Part shown: positions 14,243 to 21,693 of the stretch, one piece after another
Position numbering within the stretch: position 1 is the stretch's first letter
How the letters are laid out: every line of letters begins with the position of its first letter
IMG/VR virus record: IMGVR_UViG_3300035216_000518
Location: 1-31,314 of that record
DNA: 31,314 nt
Origin: a virus
Strand: one strand, 5' to 3'
Position numbers and translations under genes: made by a program
Notes under the pieces: model-generated
What the model was told of the DNA's origin: nothing
Seen by the model: only the letters and a program-made list of their open reading frames with translations
The model's database searches: none

Positions 14243-15283
14243 TTAAACAGTCTCACATGACTCTATGTAGAGAGATTGCATTAGCTTCTTGAGTTCTGTT
14301 TTGTCTACCGCAAGTTCAATCTCATCAATATACTCACTCAAGAGAGTAAGTGTATCTTTTACGTTTAATTCTACATCATCCAGATCCTCTGCGTCAACCA
14401 AAGTTTCAATAATCTTTACATCATGAACACCTACGTTGTAAAGACGATCAACCAATGTTTCAAACATTTGGTAGTCTCGTTTTTCGTTAACGACGATCTT
14501 GATAAATTTGTTTTTATAACTAGACACATCTTGTTTGTTGTAATCCGTGCTGGTATCATCGTAGAAGATTTTGTCAAAGATCTCGTAGGGATTTCGGACA
14601 AACTTAAGAGTATCACTTTCCGTATCGTAGATATGGAATCCACGAGTGTCTTTATAATCATTCCAAAACATCTGATATGGGTTACCTAAGTACTGAACAT
14701 TACCATGTTTTGATTTGTGGTGGAAGTGTCCAGACCACACACGTTTAAAATTTTTAAAATCGGAAACTTTAAAACCACCATCAAACTTCATGCCAGGAGT
14801 AACTTCAAACCCATCACACTCTAGATGACCGCACACATTATCAGCATTGCTTTTGCTGATCATTTTTAAACTTACTTCTTTATTACCTGCATTAATCCAT
14901 GGCAACATTAAAAATGTTTTACTACCTAATTTAATTTCCTTGGGGTCAACATAAATTTTAATATTATTATACTGTTCCAACAAAAGTTCCGGAGAATTTA
15001 TTTGATTTGTATTTTTATAATACGTACAATGATTTCCTAGAATCATATGAACTTTATAATTTTTTAATCGTTTAAAGTAATTTTCATTAACACGGTTAAA
15101 GGTATTAAAATCTACAGACTTTCGGTTATCAAAAGTATCACCCAAATCAATAATTGTGGTGATACCTTCTTTCTCAAGAGTTGGAAAAAATACATCATCA
15201 TAAAATTTCTGAAAATAATTCCAGAATGCTAAAGAACCTTTACGTCCGTCAAGATGTTGATCTGTAATTAAAGCGATCTTCAT
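14243..15283 (-). CDS. 47: Recombination nuclease subunit gp47 (Mre11-like)
   Basis: A 346-residue metallophosphoesterase (T4 gp47 has 339). Metal-binding motifs are DQH at 8-10, DLGDTFDNRK from 46 (Asp49), and GNH at 83-85, followed later by GHLECDG and the GHFHH element. Oddly, the residue after GNH is Cys86 (LGNHCTYYKNTNQ), where Mre11-type enzymes normally have Asp. The rest of the site is intact, so activity may be modified rather than lost. It acts with gp46. The ATG at 15281-15283 overlaps the stop of the preceding 81-aa gene as ATGA. Identity is firm. Confidence 0.95.
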   Translation of the reverse strand: MKIALITDQHLDGRKGSLAFWNYFQKFYDDVFFPTLEKEGITTIIDLGDTFDNRKSVDFNTFNRVNENYFKRLKNYKVHMILGNHCTYYKNTNQINSPELLLEQYNNIKIYVDPKEIKLGSKTFLMLPWINAGNKEVSLKMISKSNADNVCGHLECDGFEVTPGMKFDGGFKVSDFKNFKRVWSGHFHHKSKHGNVQYLGNPYQMFWNDYKDTRGFHIYDTESDTLKFVRNPYEIFDKIFYDDTSTDYNKQDVSSYKNKFIKIVVNEKRDYQMFETLVDRLYNVGVHDVKIIETLVDAEDLDDVELNVKDTLTLLSEYIDEIELAVDKTELKKLMQSLYIESCETV

Positions 15284-15525
15284 AACTTACCACTCACCGT
15301 CCCATCGTACCTTGCTGAGTATTTACAGTTTGCCCAGTTAGTAGCGACACCTTCCAAGTGGAATGGCGTTCCTTCCATGACAGATTCCCTCGTACTGCCG
15401 GTGATGATTCCCTCGTCATCCTCACTAAAGCTAGACCACGTTCCAAAGCGTTTTTCCTCAATACGGAATTTTCCATAAGGTGTTTCATACCAGTCATATT
15501 CAGAAGTTTTGGAGTTATCACTCAT
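15280..15525 (-). CDS. Small protein of unknown function (81 aa)
   Basis: A soluble, acidic 81-residue protein starting MSDNSKTSEYDWYETPYGKF and rich in aromatic residues, glycine and charged residues, with alternating strand-like segments. I recognise no family. Its ATG at 15523-15525 lies within the last codons of the 52-aa gene, and its stop overlaps the gp47 start, so translation is probably coupled along gp55, 52-aa, 81-aa and gp47. Gene reality is well supported by these overlaps; no function is assigned. Confidence 0.78.
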   Translation of the reverse strand: MSDNSKTSEYDWYETPYGKFRIEEKRFGTWSSFSEDDEGIITGSTRESVMEGTPFHLEGVATNWANCKYSARYDGTVSGKL

Positions 15526-15676
15526 TGGTTGCTTGCTTCCTTAAGGTGTTATTATAGATCACAACTCTGCCGTGACGGTGAGTAAAGACCAGTTCGTCAT
15601 CTGGACCCCAGCACAACTCTTCATACAGAGCATTTAATTTATACATGTCTTCGTATAGTTGATTTGGATTTGGCAT
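15518..15676 (-). CDS. Small protein of unknown function (52 aa) after gp55
   Basis: A short frame begins with ATG at 15674-15676, sharing its A with the last base of the gp55 stop (TAATG), and ends with TGA at 15518-15520, 8 nt inside the next gene. The product starts MPNPNQLYEDMYKLNALYEE and contains WGPDDELVFTHRHGRVVIYN. The first half looks helical and the second like a beta-hairpin. No family is recognised. The exact junctions at both ends and the protein-like composition make it a likely gene. Confidence 0.72.
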   Translation of the reverse strand: MPNPNQLYEDMYKLNALYEELCWGPDDELVFTHRHGRVVIYNNTLRKQATNE

Positions 15677-16164
15677 TAACGATTCATTTTAATTTCAATG
15701 TTTTCTTTAATACTACCCATATCAGAATATGAAGCATTCATACTTTGCATATCACCAGTATATGAATCTGTATGCATTACTTCATCGTATCCTGAACGCT
15801 CAAGAATTTTATTTTTAATTTCTAATTGCTTCTTTTCTTTTTGAATTCTTCTCAAAAATGCGTAGTAGATAATTTGAGTAAAGTAAGCAAAAGGGTTAGA
15901 AGACTTTTCTGGATTAAAGTTGTCAATGTACTGTAGGCAGTTCTCAATACCATCACAAATCATGTCCTCACGGAACATGTAGTTGACAAAGTTAGGTTTA
16001 TATGATAGGTGTGTAGCGATCTTAAGAAAACACTCCCCAATATAATTTGGAACACGAGGACGTGGTTGATCCTTTTCTTTTGCTGCAATCACTTTGTTCC
16101 GATAGACAGAGACCGCCTCTAGAAATTCTTTGTTATTGACGTAATACTCTGTCTTTTTTTTCAT
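15676..16164 (-). CDS. 55: Late sigma factor gp55
   Basis: A 162-residue divergent sigma factor (T4 gp55 has 185). The region-2-like segment FNPEKSSNPFAYFTQIIYYA with the preceding NYMFREDMICDGIENCLQYI is the conserved core that binds host RNA polymerase and the -10 of late promoters. The tail QKEKKQLEIKNKILERSG is charged. It would recognise the NATAAATA sites in this window, aided in T4 by gp45 and gp33; gp33 is not seen here. The gene has a sigma-70-type promoter overlapping a perfect palindrome, and a Shine-Dalgarno-like AAGGA 9 nt before its ATG at 16162-16164. The call is secure. Confidence 0.93.
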   Translation of the reverse strand: MKKKTEYYVNNKEFLEAVSVYRNKVIAAKEKDQPRPRVPNYIGECFLKIATHLSYKPNFVNYMFREDMICDGIENCLQYIDNFNPEKSSNPFAYFTQIIYYAFLRRIQKEKKQLEIKNKILERSGYDEVMHTDSYTGDMQSMNASYSDMGSIKENIEIKMNR

Positions 16165-16191
16165 GAGAACTTTTCCTTTTCGGATACTATT

Positions 16192-16220
16192 AGTTTAGTT
16201 CATCTTATGAATATTGTCAA
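16192..16220 (-). promoter_or_regulatory. Promoter for gp55
   Basis: TTGACA (16220-16215), a perfect -35, is followed by exactly 17 nt and TAAACT (16197-16192, 4 of 6). Transcription should start near 16185, about 20 nt before the ATG. The -35 element lies in one arm of a palindrome, so it may be controlled by a DNA-binding protein. This promoter would time the onset of late transcription. Confidence 0.65.
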
Positions 16221-16230
16221 GGCTTGACAA
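16214..16230. promoter_or_regulatory. Perfect 17-bp palindrome over the gp55 -35 box
   Basis: TTGTCAAG-G-CTTGACAA is a perfect inverted repeat with 8-bp arms and a single central base. Each arm contains a consensus -35 hexamer, one for each strand. The minus-strand one serves gp55. The plus-strand one (16224-16229) is followed after 17 nt by TAGGAT (16247-16252), a possible antisense promoter. The palindrome is AT-rich with almost no loop, so it is more likely an operator than an RNA hairpin. Confidence 0.6.
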
Positions 16231-16284
16231 ATCCTGAAAACCTGAGTAGGATAACTATGTTAGAGTTCAGAAGGGTTGTAGCTC

Positions 16285-16695
16285 TTAGCTTCTATTAAAT
16301 AGATCTTCTAAAGATTTTTTAGTTTCTTTAATAGAACCTAAGTTTCCCATTGTACGAGAAAACTTATGAGGTTCATATGAATTTTTAAATGAACTAACTT
16401 GCTTAATATGTTTTGCTACTGTATCAGAATAAAATTTTTCAATACGTTTATCTTCAACTTGTGTCATGGTTATAATATGTTGTTTAGGTAAAACAAACAT
16501 ATGATCAAAAGTTGAATGAATCCATTCCGTTAAAGAAAATCCATTAATTTTTAAATTGTTTCTTTGTTGATCAACAAAGGTTACCTCCATAGGATTTTCT
16601 AATACAAGACTATCATCATCAGGCATGTAAGAAACTTTTGAAATTATTTCTTCGCCTGTAATTAACTTCATAGTTGCTAAAAATTCTTCTTCCAT
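16285..16695 (-). CDS. Sm-like (LSm-fold) protein C
   Basis: A 136-residue protein with the start MKLITGEEIISKVSYMPDDD, then LVLENPMEVTF, a TEWIH motif and the strand HIITMTQVEDKRIEKFYSD. This agrees with Sm-like proteins known from cyanophages, and its parts align with the two Sm-like genes at 2901-3510. A basic, polar tail of about 40 residues follows. Its ATG at 16693-16695 lies 2 nt after the uvsW stop, so it is co-expressed with uvsW. It is the last gene before the gp55 promoter. RNA binding is the usual Sm role but is not shown here. Confidence 0.82.
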   Translation of the reverse strand: MEEEFLATMKLITGEEIISKVSYMPDDDSLVLENPMEVTFVDQQRNNLKINGFSLTEWIHSTFDHMFVLPKQHIITMTQVEDKRIEKFYSDTVAKHIKQVSSFKNSYEPHKFSRTMGNLGSIKETKKSLEDLFNRS

Positions 16696-16697
16696 AT

Positions 16698-18167
16698 TTA
16701 ACTTGATCTAAGGTTTACTTTTATAACCTCATACTTAAAGTTCTCATCATTATAAATGTTGACTCTCTCATTCAAATGTCTAAGGGTGTAGTTCTGACCG
16801 CCAATGTCATCAGCGATATCGTATAAGGTTGCGATGTCTTTGCCTTCGCCTTTCCTTAGCACACGTCCAATTGATTGGAGATTACGGATGCGCGACTTAC
16901 TAGGGGATGCAAAAATAATATTGTGTAGTCTTTTAATATTAATGCCTGTAGAGAATGTACCATACGAAGCAAGGATTATGGCGTTGTTCTCAGTCTCTGT
17001 AATCTGACGAACTGATTCTCTGTCTTCAACATCAGTGCCACCATGAACAAAAAATAGTTTTCGTTCGGGGTCTATGTTACTATTTATCAATTCCAAAAGT
17101 GGTTCCCCATGCTTTTCAATGTAGTTGAATAATATAAGAGTGTTCCCTTCAATATCTTTTACTAGATTTTTAATAAGATTATTTCTGCCACGATGCTCTA
17201 CAATGTAGTCCATTTCATCATGATATGATTCAAAGTGTTGCGGAGCATGTTTACAAAGTAAAATTTTGATTCTAAACTTGCTAAGGTAACCTGACTTAAT
17301 TAGATCATCTGTTTTAGTAACCTGTTCACAATCACCAAACAATCCTTCCAACACCCACTTATGTGTCTTGGTGCCGTCTAGGGTGCCAGTAAAACCAAAC
17401 CTATACTTTGCGTTATGCAACTTAGTCATGATTCCTGTGAGGGACTTTGACTTAAATAGGTGTGCTTCATCACCGATAACACAGTCAATATCATCAAAGT
17501 ATCTTTTTGGGAACTTGTAGATGGATTGCCAAGTGGAAATAACAATTGGTTTGTCTGTATTTTTATCCTTGCCTGAATATATCTTATGCACATGATCGTC
17601 AGCATTCCATCCGTAGTCGTTAAAGTCATTGACCATCTGTTCTACGAGGGACGTAGTAGGGACGATGATGAGCGTCTTCTTGTTGGTAGCAGTATAATAT
17701 CTGACGAGGGAGTAGATCATCAAAGATTTACCAGACCCGGTAGGAGAAAGAAGTAACTTCCTATTATTTTTAATTGCTTCGTAAACTGCACGATACTGAT
17801 ACACTCTAGGTTTGATTTCAGATCGTGTAATTTTATTCATGAATGTTTCAATGCCTGCGTATGAAACAAAGTCATTAGTTTCTTTAACATCTCCATACCA
17901 ATCATTCTTTTCATACTCAATGTTGTACTGGCGTTCACCTGCCCACACTTGTAGGTGCTTCATCAGACCACCATAAAGGTCGCCCGTACCAGGAGAGTAC
18001 AGACGAATGGTTCCATCCCAGTATTTGTATCTGGGGTTTTTCTTCAGGAACTTTGCTTCGGGAACTTCAAACGAAAAGTAATCTGAGAGTTCCTGATGTA
18101 CATGAGGTTCTTCAGAATGGATAGTAATATATACTTCGTTTTTCTTTTTAATAATTAAATTAGACAT
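16698..18167 (-). CDS. uvsW: UvsW helicase
   Basis: A superfamily 2 helicase of about 489 residues (T4 UvsW has 503). Motif I SPTGSGKS is at about 141-148, motif II GDEAH at 232-236, and motif III FTGTLDG is close behind. The C-terminal motifs FVHGGTD, ASYGTFSTGINIK and QSIGRVLRKGEG are present. UvsW unwinds R-loops and branched DNA, and in T4 switches replication from origin to recombination mode. A TTG at 18182 would add 5 residues; I prefer the ATG at 18165-18167, which overlaps the stop of the preceding oxygenase gene by 8 nt. A NATAAATA octamer inside the gene (17081-17088) is probably coincidental. The call is secure. Confidence 0.96.
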   Translation of the reverse strand: MSNLIIKKKNEVYITIHSEEPHVHQELSDYFSFEVPEAKFLKKNPRYKYWDGTIRLYSPGTGDLYGGLMKHLQVWAGERQYNIEYEKNDWYGDVKETNDFVSYAGIETFMNKITRSEIKPRVYQYRAVYEAIKNNRKLLLSPTGSGKSLMIYSLVRYYTATNKKTLIIVPTTSLVEQMVNDFNDYGWNADDHVHKIYSGKDKNTDKPIVISTWQSIYKFPKRYFDDIDCVIGDEAHLFKSKSLTGIMTKLHNAKYRFGFTGTLDGTKTHKWVLEGLFGDCEQVTKTDDLIKSGYLSKFRIKILLCKHAPQHFESYHDEMDYIVEHRGRNNLIKNLVKDIEGNTLILFNYIEKHGEPLLELINSNIDPERKLFFVHGGTDVEDRESVRQITETENNAIILASYGTFSTGINIKRLHNIIFASPSKSRIRNLQSIGRVLRKGEGKDIATLYDIADDIGGQNYTLRHLNERVNIYNDENFKYEVIKVNLRSS

Positions 18168-18726
18168 AAGGTCCGCCACCAAACCAACAGACTAAAGATT
18201 TTCTAACTCCTGATGTTATTGGATTAACTTTGTGCCAAGTATCTGATGGGAAAAATATAACTGTTCCTTTAGGTTCTTTAAATTTTACACTTCTCTCTTT
18301 TGCCAAAGGTCCAAAGAGTTCTAGTTTTAATTCACCACCCTCATACTCTTCGGGATCATTTAAAAATATTGTAAGACTTATTTTTCTAATAAAGGTGTCT
18401 GAATACATACCCATTTGTTGAGATTTTAAAAATCCTTGAGCATCAACATGCCAATCATAATGATCTCCTTCGTTGTAAAGAGTATATTGAATACCTTCAC
18501 TTCCTAAAATTTGAAGATTCCATTCTGCATTTACATTTGCTTGATGGCAAAGAGTTAGCAGTAAAGATTTAAGTTCGGAATTTTCAATCCAATTAATTTT
18601 ACAACTCCTTAAATCTTGATTACTTGCCTCACCTTCTTGAAAATTATTTTCTACGATTGCATTTTCAATTAATGAAAGATCGTGATCATTCAATTTATAT
18701 TTAACAAGGGGATTACCAAATTTCAT
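18160..18726 (-). CDS. 2OG-Fe(II) oxygenase (prolyl-hydroxylase-like)
   Basis: A 188-residue enzyme with the double-stranded beta-helix motifs: YNEGDHYDWHVDAQG carries the HxD pair, RKISLTIFLNDPEEYEGGEL is the conserved strand region, and GTVIFFPSDTWHKVNP supplies the distal His. RKSLVCWFGG supplies the 2-oxoglutarate-binding Arg. It resembles PKHD-type and P4H-like hydroxylases, which are common in cyanophages. The substrate is unknown. The ATG at 18724-18726 joins the uvsY stop as TAATG; a GTG at 18753 is less likely. It sits between the recombination genes uvsY and uvsW. Confidence 0.9.
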   Translation of the reverse strand: MKFGNPLVKYKLNDHDLSLIENAIVENNFQEGEASNQDLRSCKINWIENSELKSLLLTLCHQANVNAEWNLQILGSEGIQYTLYNEGDHYDWHVDAQGFLKSQQMGMYSDTFIRKISLTIFLNDPEEYEGGELKLELFGPLAKERSVKFKEPKGTVIFFPSDTWHKVNPITSGVRKSLVCWFGGGPYV

Positions 18727-19199
18727 TATTGTCCATTGACGAATTTTTCCCACTCAATTGCACTCTTGACCTGGAAACCTCTATTAGAAATTTGACGCAT
18801 GACTTGATCTATCCAGTAAAGCATCTGGTCTAGATATTTAATTTTTGCCTCAAGGTTGATGATGTCCTCATCTGCCTCAAGGTATGTTCTCATTTTTTCT
18901 GAAGTCTTAATGCTTGATCCGAATGGTTTAGCAGCATAGGTCTTAGCATCTGCTTCGCCTGAGTAATACTCACGCTTATTCTTTACCAGTTTGCGAATCT
19001 CAAATTCTAGCGAGGTCTTGATCTGCTGAATGTCAGTGTAGTGGTTTAAGTATTTATTATGTTGGAAAGGGATAGATAATGCGAGTTGTCCTAGATCTGT
19101 GGTATACTGCTTGTTCTTAAACTGAAAGTCAACTGCAGAATCTTCCGACCAGTCTTCTCTTAGTTTTTCAAATTTATTACGAAGGGTTTCAAAATTCAT
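18726..19199 (-). CDS. uvsY: UvsY recombination mediator
   Basis: A 157-residue, mainly helical protein (T4 UvsY has 137). Matching segments are KREYYSGEADAKTY, KTSEKMRTYLEADEDIINLE and a C-terminal ISNRGFQVKSAIEWEKF, corresponding to the T4 region around DYYSGRGD, LSADKDVL and IKSRGFAIKHI. UvsY loads UvsX onto gp32-covered single-stranded DNA. Its ATG at 19197-19199 overlaps the stop of the preceding tail-tube-like gene as ATGA. A NATAAATA octamer lies within the gene at 19051-19058, where it encodes ordinary residues. Confidence 0.93.
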   Translation of the reverse strand: MNFETLRNKFEKLREDWSEDSAVDFQFKNKQYTTDLGQLALSIPFQHNKYLNHYTDIQQIKTSLEFEIRKLVKNKREYYSGEADAKTYAAKPFGSSIKTSEKMRTYLEADEDIINLEAKIKYLDQMLYWIDQVMRQISNRGFQVKSAIEWEKFVNGQ

Positions 19200-19708
19200 A
19201 AAGGTTGTAAATTCTCATTGCAAATAGTGTATTTCTCATACTTAAACGTTACGTCTGCAAGTAGATACTCAACATCTCCTACTGTAGCATCAAATTGAAC
19301 TCCAGACAATGACACTGGAAAAATATTTTTGAAATCAATAATGTGATTTACATTATTATATGAAGTTAAAATGTGTAGTCGTGCTGATGAGTATTCATCT
19401 GGACCAGACGATCTTCCATTTGCCAATCCAAATTCAGTAATCCAATCATGTACTGTACGGTAATTAATTAATTCTTCATCAATAATAAACCGAACATTTA
19501 AATCTCCATAACTGACTCCACCACTAGGAGCAATTGCTACACCTCTATACGGCGTAGGAACTTCAACAAACGGCATTGAAATATCTGGAATACTTGCTGT
19601 CTGGCAGAAAAAATCTACACCACGAAAAATTTCAAGATCCAGTTTAAAACCAACTGGAGATAAAAAGTTGCGGTTACCAATTTGTTCTTTGTACCATTCT
19701 GCAGGCAT
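19196..19708 (-). CDS. Tail-tube-fold structural protein (gp19 paralogue)
   Basis: A 170-residue protein with the layout FLSPVGFKLDLEIF, TASIPDISMPFVEVPTPYRG, GDLNVRFIIDEELINYRTVH and a final beta segment. Compared with the tail tube gp19 in this window (VIEVPFRGRTVKIAGDR, ATFINDEDMKIRAFFEDWM), the order of motifs is the same: an EVP-loop, a strand, an I-x-DE turn and a helix ending in W. It is therefore probably a tube-like subunit, for instance a tail-completion or baseplate-tube cap protein. Cyanophage genes at this place are sometimes labelled gp3; I cannot confirm that. A late promoter (CATAAATA) precedes it by 22 nt, consistent with a virion protein even though the next genes are for recombination. 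Confidence 0.75.
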   Translation of the reverse strand: MPAEWYKEQIGNRNFLSPVGFKLDLEIFRGVDFFCQTASIPDISMPFVEVPTPYRGVAIAPSGGVSYGDLNVRFIIDEELINYRTVHDWITEFGLANGRSSGPDEYSSARLHILTSYNNVNHIIDFKNIFPVSLSGVQFDATVGDVEYLLADVTFKYEKYTICNENLQPL

Positions 19709-19730
19709 GTCAACTTCCCAAGCTACTTAG

Positions 19731-19738
19731 TATTTATG
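19731..19738 (-). promoter_or_regulatory. T4-type late promoter CATAAATA
   Basis: CATAAATA (19738-19731 on the minus strand) matches the NATAAATA late consensus of T4-like cyanophages and lies 22 nt before the ATG of the tail-tube-like gene. Its TAA is the stop codon of the 75-aa gene upstream. gp55 would be the sigma factor. Confidence 0.65.
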
Positions 19739-19961
19739 GGTTGTCAGTATCAAGACCTAAACTAATTAAATATTCTGTCCACCAATCCGGATCTTTTTTC
19801 TGTCTCCATTCCGGAACTGGTAAACCATGAAGCGAATAGTATTCATTAATCGCTTCATTGATAATCTGTGCGATCTCCAAATTCTTCTTCCTCTTCGTCA
19901 ACATCTGCATATGCATCTGCCACAAAGGGTCCTCGTTTTCTAAAGGGTTCTTTTCCAACAT
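19734..19961 (-). CDS. Small helical protein (up to 75 aa)
   Basis: The frame starts at ATG 19961 but internal ATGs at 19916, 19910 and 19904 are also possible. The C-terminal 55 residues (KRKKNLEIAQIINEAINEYY, then a tryptophan-rich stretch with WRQKKDPDWWTEYL) look like a compact, mostly helical protein. The full frame overlaps the membrane-protein gene upstream by 107 nt; from the ATG at 19904 the overlap falls to 50 nt. No family is recognised. The stop codon is part of a late promoter. Probably real in its C-terminal part, but the start is unsettled. Confidence 0.6.
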   Translation of the reverse strand: MLEKNPLENEDPLWQMHMQMLTKRKKNLEIAQIINEAINEYYSLHGLPVPEWRQKKDPDWWTEYLISLGLDTDNP

Positions 19962-20067
19962 AATTGGATTCGGTATTTACAGCAGACATCCACACAACAA
20001 ATTTTAAAATTACATAAATTATAACAATAGGCGTAAAGCAAAGAGCAAGTGTTAATTTGTAGTTCAT
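19855..20067 (-). CDS. Small membrane protein (70 aa)
   Basis: A 70-residue protein with one hydrophobic segment at about residues 5-27 (TLALCFTPIVIIYVILKFVV) and a polar, very acidic tail with five consecutive glutamates. A single-span membrane protein with its tail in the cytoplasm or periplasm is likely. The ATG at 20065-20067 shares a base with the preceding stop (TAATG), which supports the start. No family or function is recognised; it lies among late genes and might act at the envelope, which is inference. Confidence 0.65.
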   Translation of the reverse strand: MNYKLTLALCFTPIVIIYVILKFVVWMSAVNTESNYVGKEPFRKRGPFVADAYADVDEEEEEFGDRTDYQ

Positions 20068-20228
20068 TACTCTCTATATTCGTTTAGTATATCTAGTACT
20101 TTATTTAATGCATAATGAGATCCTTCATTCCAAGATTTTCCATTCTCCAAATTTTCATTATAAAGTTCAGTTTTTAATTTATACACTTTTGCAAGCATAT
20201 CAGTTTTAAATAATTGACCGCGAGGCAT
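20067..20228 (-). CDS. Small protein (53 aa) after the gp23 terminator
   Basis: A short frame from ATG 20226-20228 to TAA 20067-20069. The product starts MPRGQLFKTDMLAKVYKLKT and is highly charged and mostly helical. No family is recognised. It is the first gene after the gp23 terminator and is preceded by CTTAAATA, a loose late-promoter variant 22 nt before the ATG. The stop shares a base with the start of the membrane-protein gene, suggesting coupled translation. Confidence 0.65.
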   Translation of the reverse strand: MPRGQLFKTDMLAKVYKLKTELYNENLENGKSWNEGSHYALNKVLDILNEYRE

Positions 20229-20250
20229 AATAATTAAGAGATACTACTTC

Positions 20251-20258
20251 TATTTAAG
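20251..20258 (-). promoter_or_regulatory. Late-promoter-like CTTAAATA
   Basis: CTTAAATA (20258-20251 on the minus strand) differs from NATAAATA at one core position. It follows the T-tract of the gp23 terminator by 3 nt and precedes the 53-aa gene by 22 nt. Position is persuasive, sequence is not perfect. Confidence 0.4.
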
Positions 20259-20261
20259 CAC

Positions 20262-20286
20262 AAAAAAAGGGACCCCGAAAGGTCCC
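20262..20286 (-). terminator. Strong terminator after gp23
   Basis: GGGACC and GGTCCC form a perfect 6-bp, GC-rich stem around the loop TTTCGG, followed by seven T residues (20268-20262). It starts 22 nt after the gp23 stop codon. It closes the capsid transcription unit and should raise the stability of the capsid mRNA. Confidence 0.9.
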
Positions 20287-20307
20287 TGTGTTGATATCGT
20301 AACGATA

Positions 20308-21693
20308 TCACATGAGGTTCTGAACCAACACACGACGGTAGTACTGGTTACGTGAAGCAGTAAGTGCCTCAGCATCAGGTGTACCGTTAGACTTAGTAAC
20401 GAATGGATTAGCAACCATGCCGTAGCGGGTCTTAAATCCAATCTTGGGCTGGAAGGTGTCAGGACCGATTGAGCGGACCATCTGGAGGGGTACATATGGG
20501 CAGTAGAACAATCCACTGTCATAAGGTGAAGAACCCTTATAACCAACTACGTAGTAGTGGGAGTTAGAAACGTTAGCAGAGTAAGGATCAACGAAGACCT
20601 TAATGCGACCGTTCATGGTTCCAACTAGAAGATTACCGGTGTCATCAACTTCACCGATGGAAGGACCACCAGCGCCGTTAAGACCTGAGGTGTAGTCTAG
20701 AGTACCAGACATCGCGAGAGCAGAAGCAACATCAGCAGAAGTGATGATGAAATTGCCCTTTCCTCTACGAGTCTCTTGTGCGATTGCGTTGGCATCGCGC
20801 TCAATTTGGAACATAAGTCCCTTGAATTTTTCAACTGACCATCTGCCGTTGGAGTCAACGTCTAGGTCAAAACGACCAGCATTGGCAGTGTTGTTCTGAG
20901 CACCAGGCTTAGCGATGGTGTACACAGTACGAACAACTTCACGGTTGATCTCAGCAAGGATCTCGCTAGACAGAATGTTAGCAAGTTCCTGTTCAGCATC
21001 AAGACCGTGGATTGCCTTAAGGTCTTGTGCCAATTCCAAGGTGTATTCTGCTTTGAGAGCTCTGGACTGTGCAGTCACAGAAGTCTTCTCAATGCTGAAT
21101 GACATCTCGCGGAATAGTTTTCCGCTTTCTCCTAGTGCCTCAGCGTCCTCACGTGCCATGGGCTTGACGCCACGGTCATAAGTACCTGAATCGTTAAGAA
21201 GACCAGGGTTGCTGCCTGCAGTGGGGTTAGCAGTGTCGTATGCGTTTGCAGATGCATCAAATCCTGCAGAGAAGTCGCTGTCGGGTTCGTTGTACAGTGC
21301 TTCAACACCGCCACGACCTTCATACTGACTCTTCATTGCGAAGATTAGTCCAGTAGGACCAGACATAGGTTGAACGCCACAAATGTCATAGGCAATGAGG
21401 TTAGGCATTGCACGACGGATGAGGCTGATCATTACAGGATCAAATCCAGCAAGACCACCAGTTTGGGTGGTTAGACCTGAACCTGAAAGGGCGTTGCCAC
21501 CGATAGCACCAACAGAGTTACCTGCTGATCCACCTGCTTCCATAAGCATACCGCGCTCTTCGCGCATAAATCTTTCTTGGTTTTCTAACAGAACAGCGGT
21601 AACACTCTTTCTATAGTTGTCAGTGATGGCTGAAGAGCCTTCATGACCTAGAACAGGTGCCCACTTTTCGGTTAGAGCTTGTGCATTAAACAT
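20308..21693 (-). CDS. 23: Major capsid protein gp23
   Basis: A 461-residue capsid protein of the HK97 fold. The N-terminal propeptide contains GMLMEAGG; cleavage after Glu52 in L-M-E would fit the (L/I)-x-E rule of the gp21 protease. The conserved ICGVQPMSGPTGLIFAMKS block and DPYSANVSNSHYYVVGYKGS block typical of T4-like gp23 are present. The start ATG at 21691-21693 has GGAG 7 nt upstream. A terminator follows. No gp24 vertex gene is seen next to it, in contrast to T4. The call is secure. Confidence 0.97.
   Translation of the reverse strand: MFNAQALTEKWAPVLGHEGSSAITDNYRKSVTAVLLENQERFMREERGMLMEAGGSAGNSVGAIGGNALSGSGLTTQTGGLAGFDPVMISLIRRAMPNLIAYDICGVQPMSGPTGLIFAMKSQYEGRGGVEALYNEPDSDFSAGFDASANAYDTANPTAGSNPGLLNDSGTYDRGVKPMAREDAEALGESGKLFREMSFSIEKTSVTAQSRALKAEYTLELAQDLKAIHGLDAEQELANILSSEILAEINREVVRTVYTIAKPGAQNNTANAGRFDLDVDSNGRWSVEKFKGLMFQIERDANAIAQETRRGKGNFIITSADVASALAMSGTLDYTSGLNGAGGPSIGEVDDTGNLLVGTMNGRIKVFVDPYSANVSNSHYYVVGYKGSSPYDSGLFYCPYVPLQMVRSIGPDTFQPKIGFKTRYGMVANPFVTKSNGTPDAEALTASRNQYYRRVLVQNLM

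Noticed and set aside
17081-17088. GATAAATA inside uvsW as a late promoter
   Set aside because: Fully intragenic, far from the next start codon, and expected occasionally by chance in AT-rich DNA.
19051-19058. AATAAATA inside uvsY as a late promoter
   Set aside because: Encodes His-Asn-Lys-Tyr within a conserved gene and is over 300 nt from the next start.
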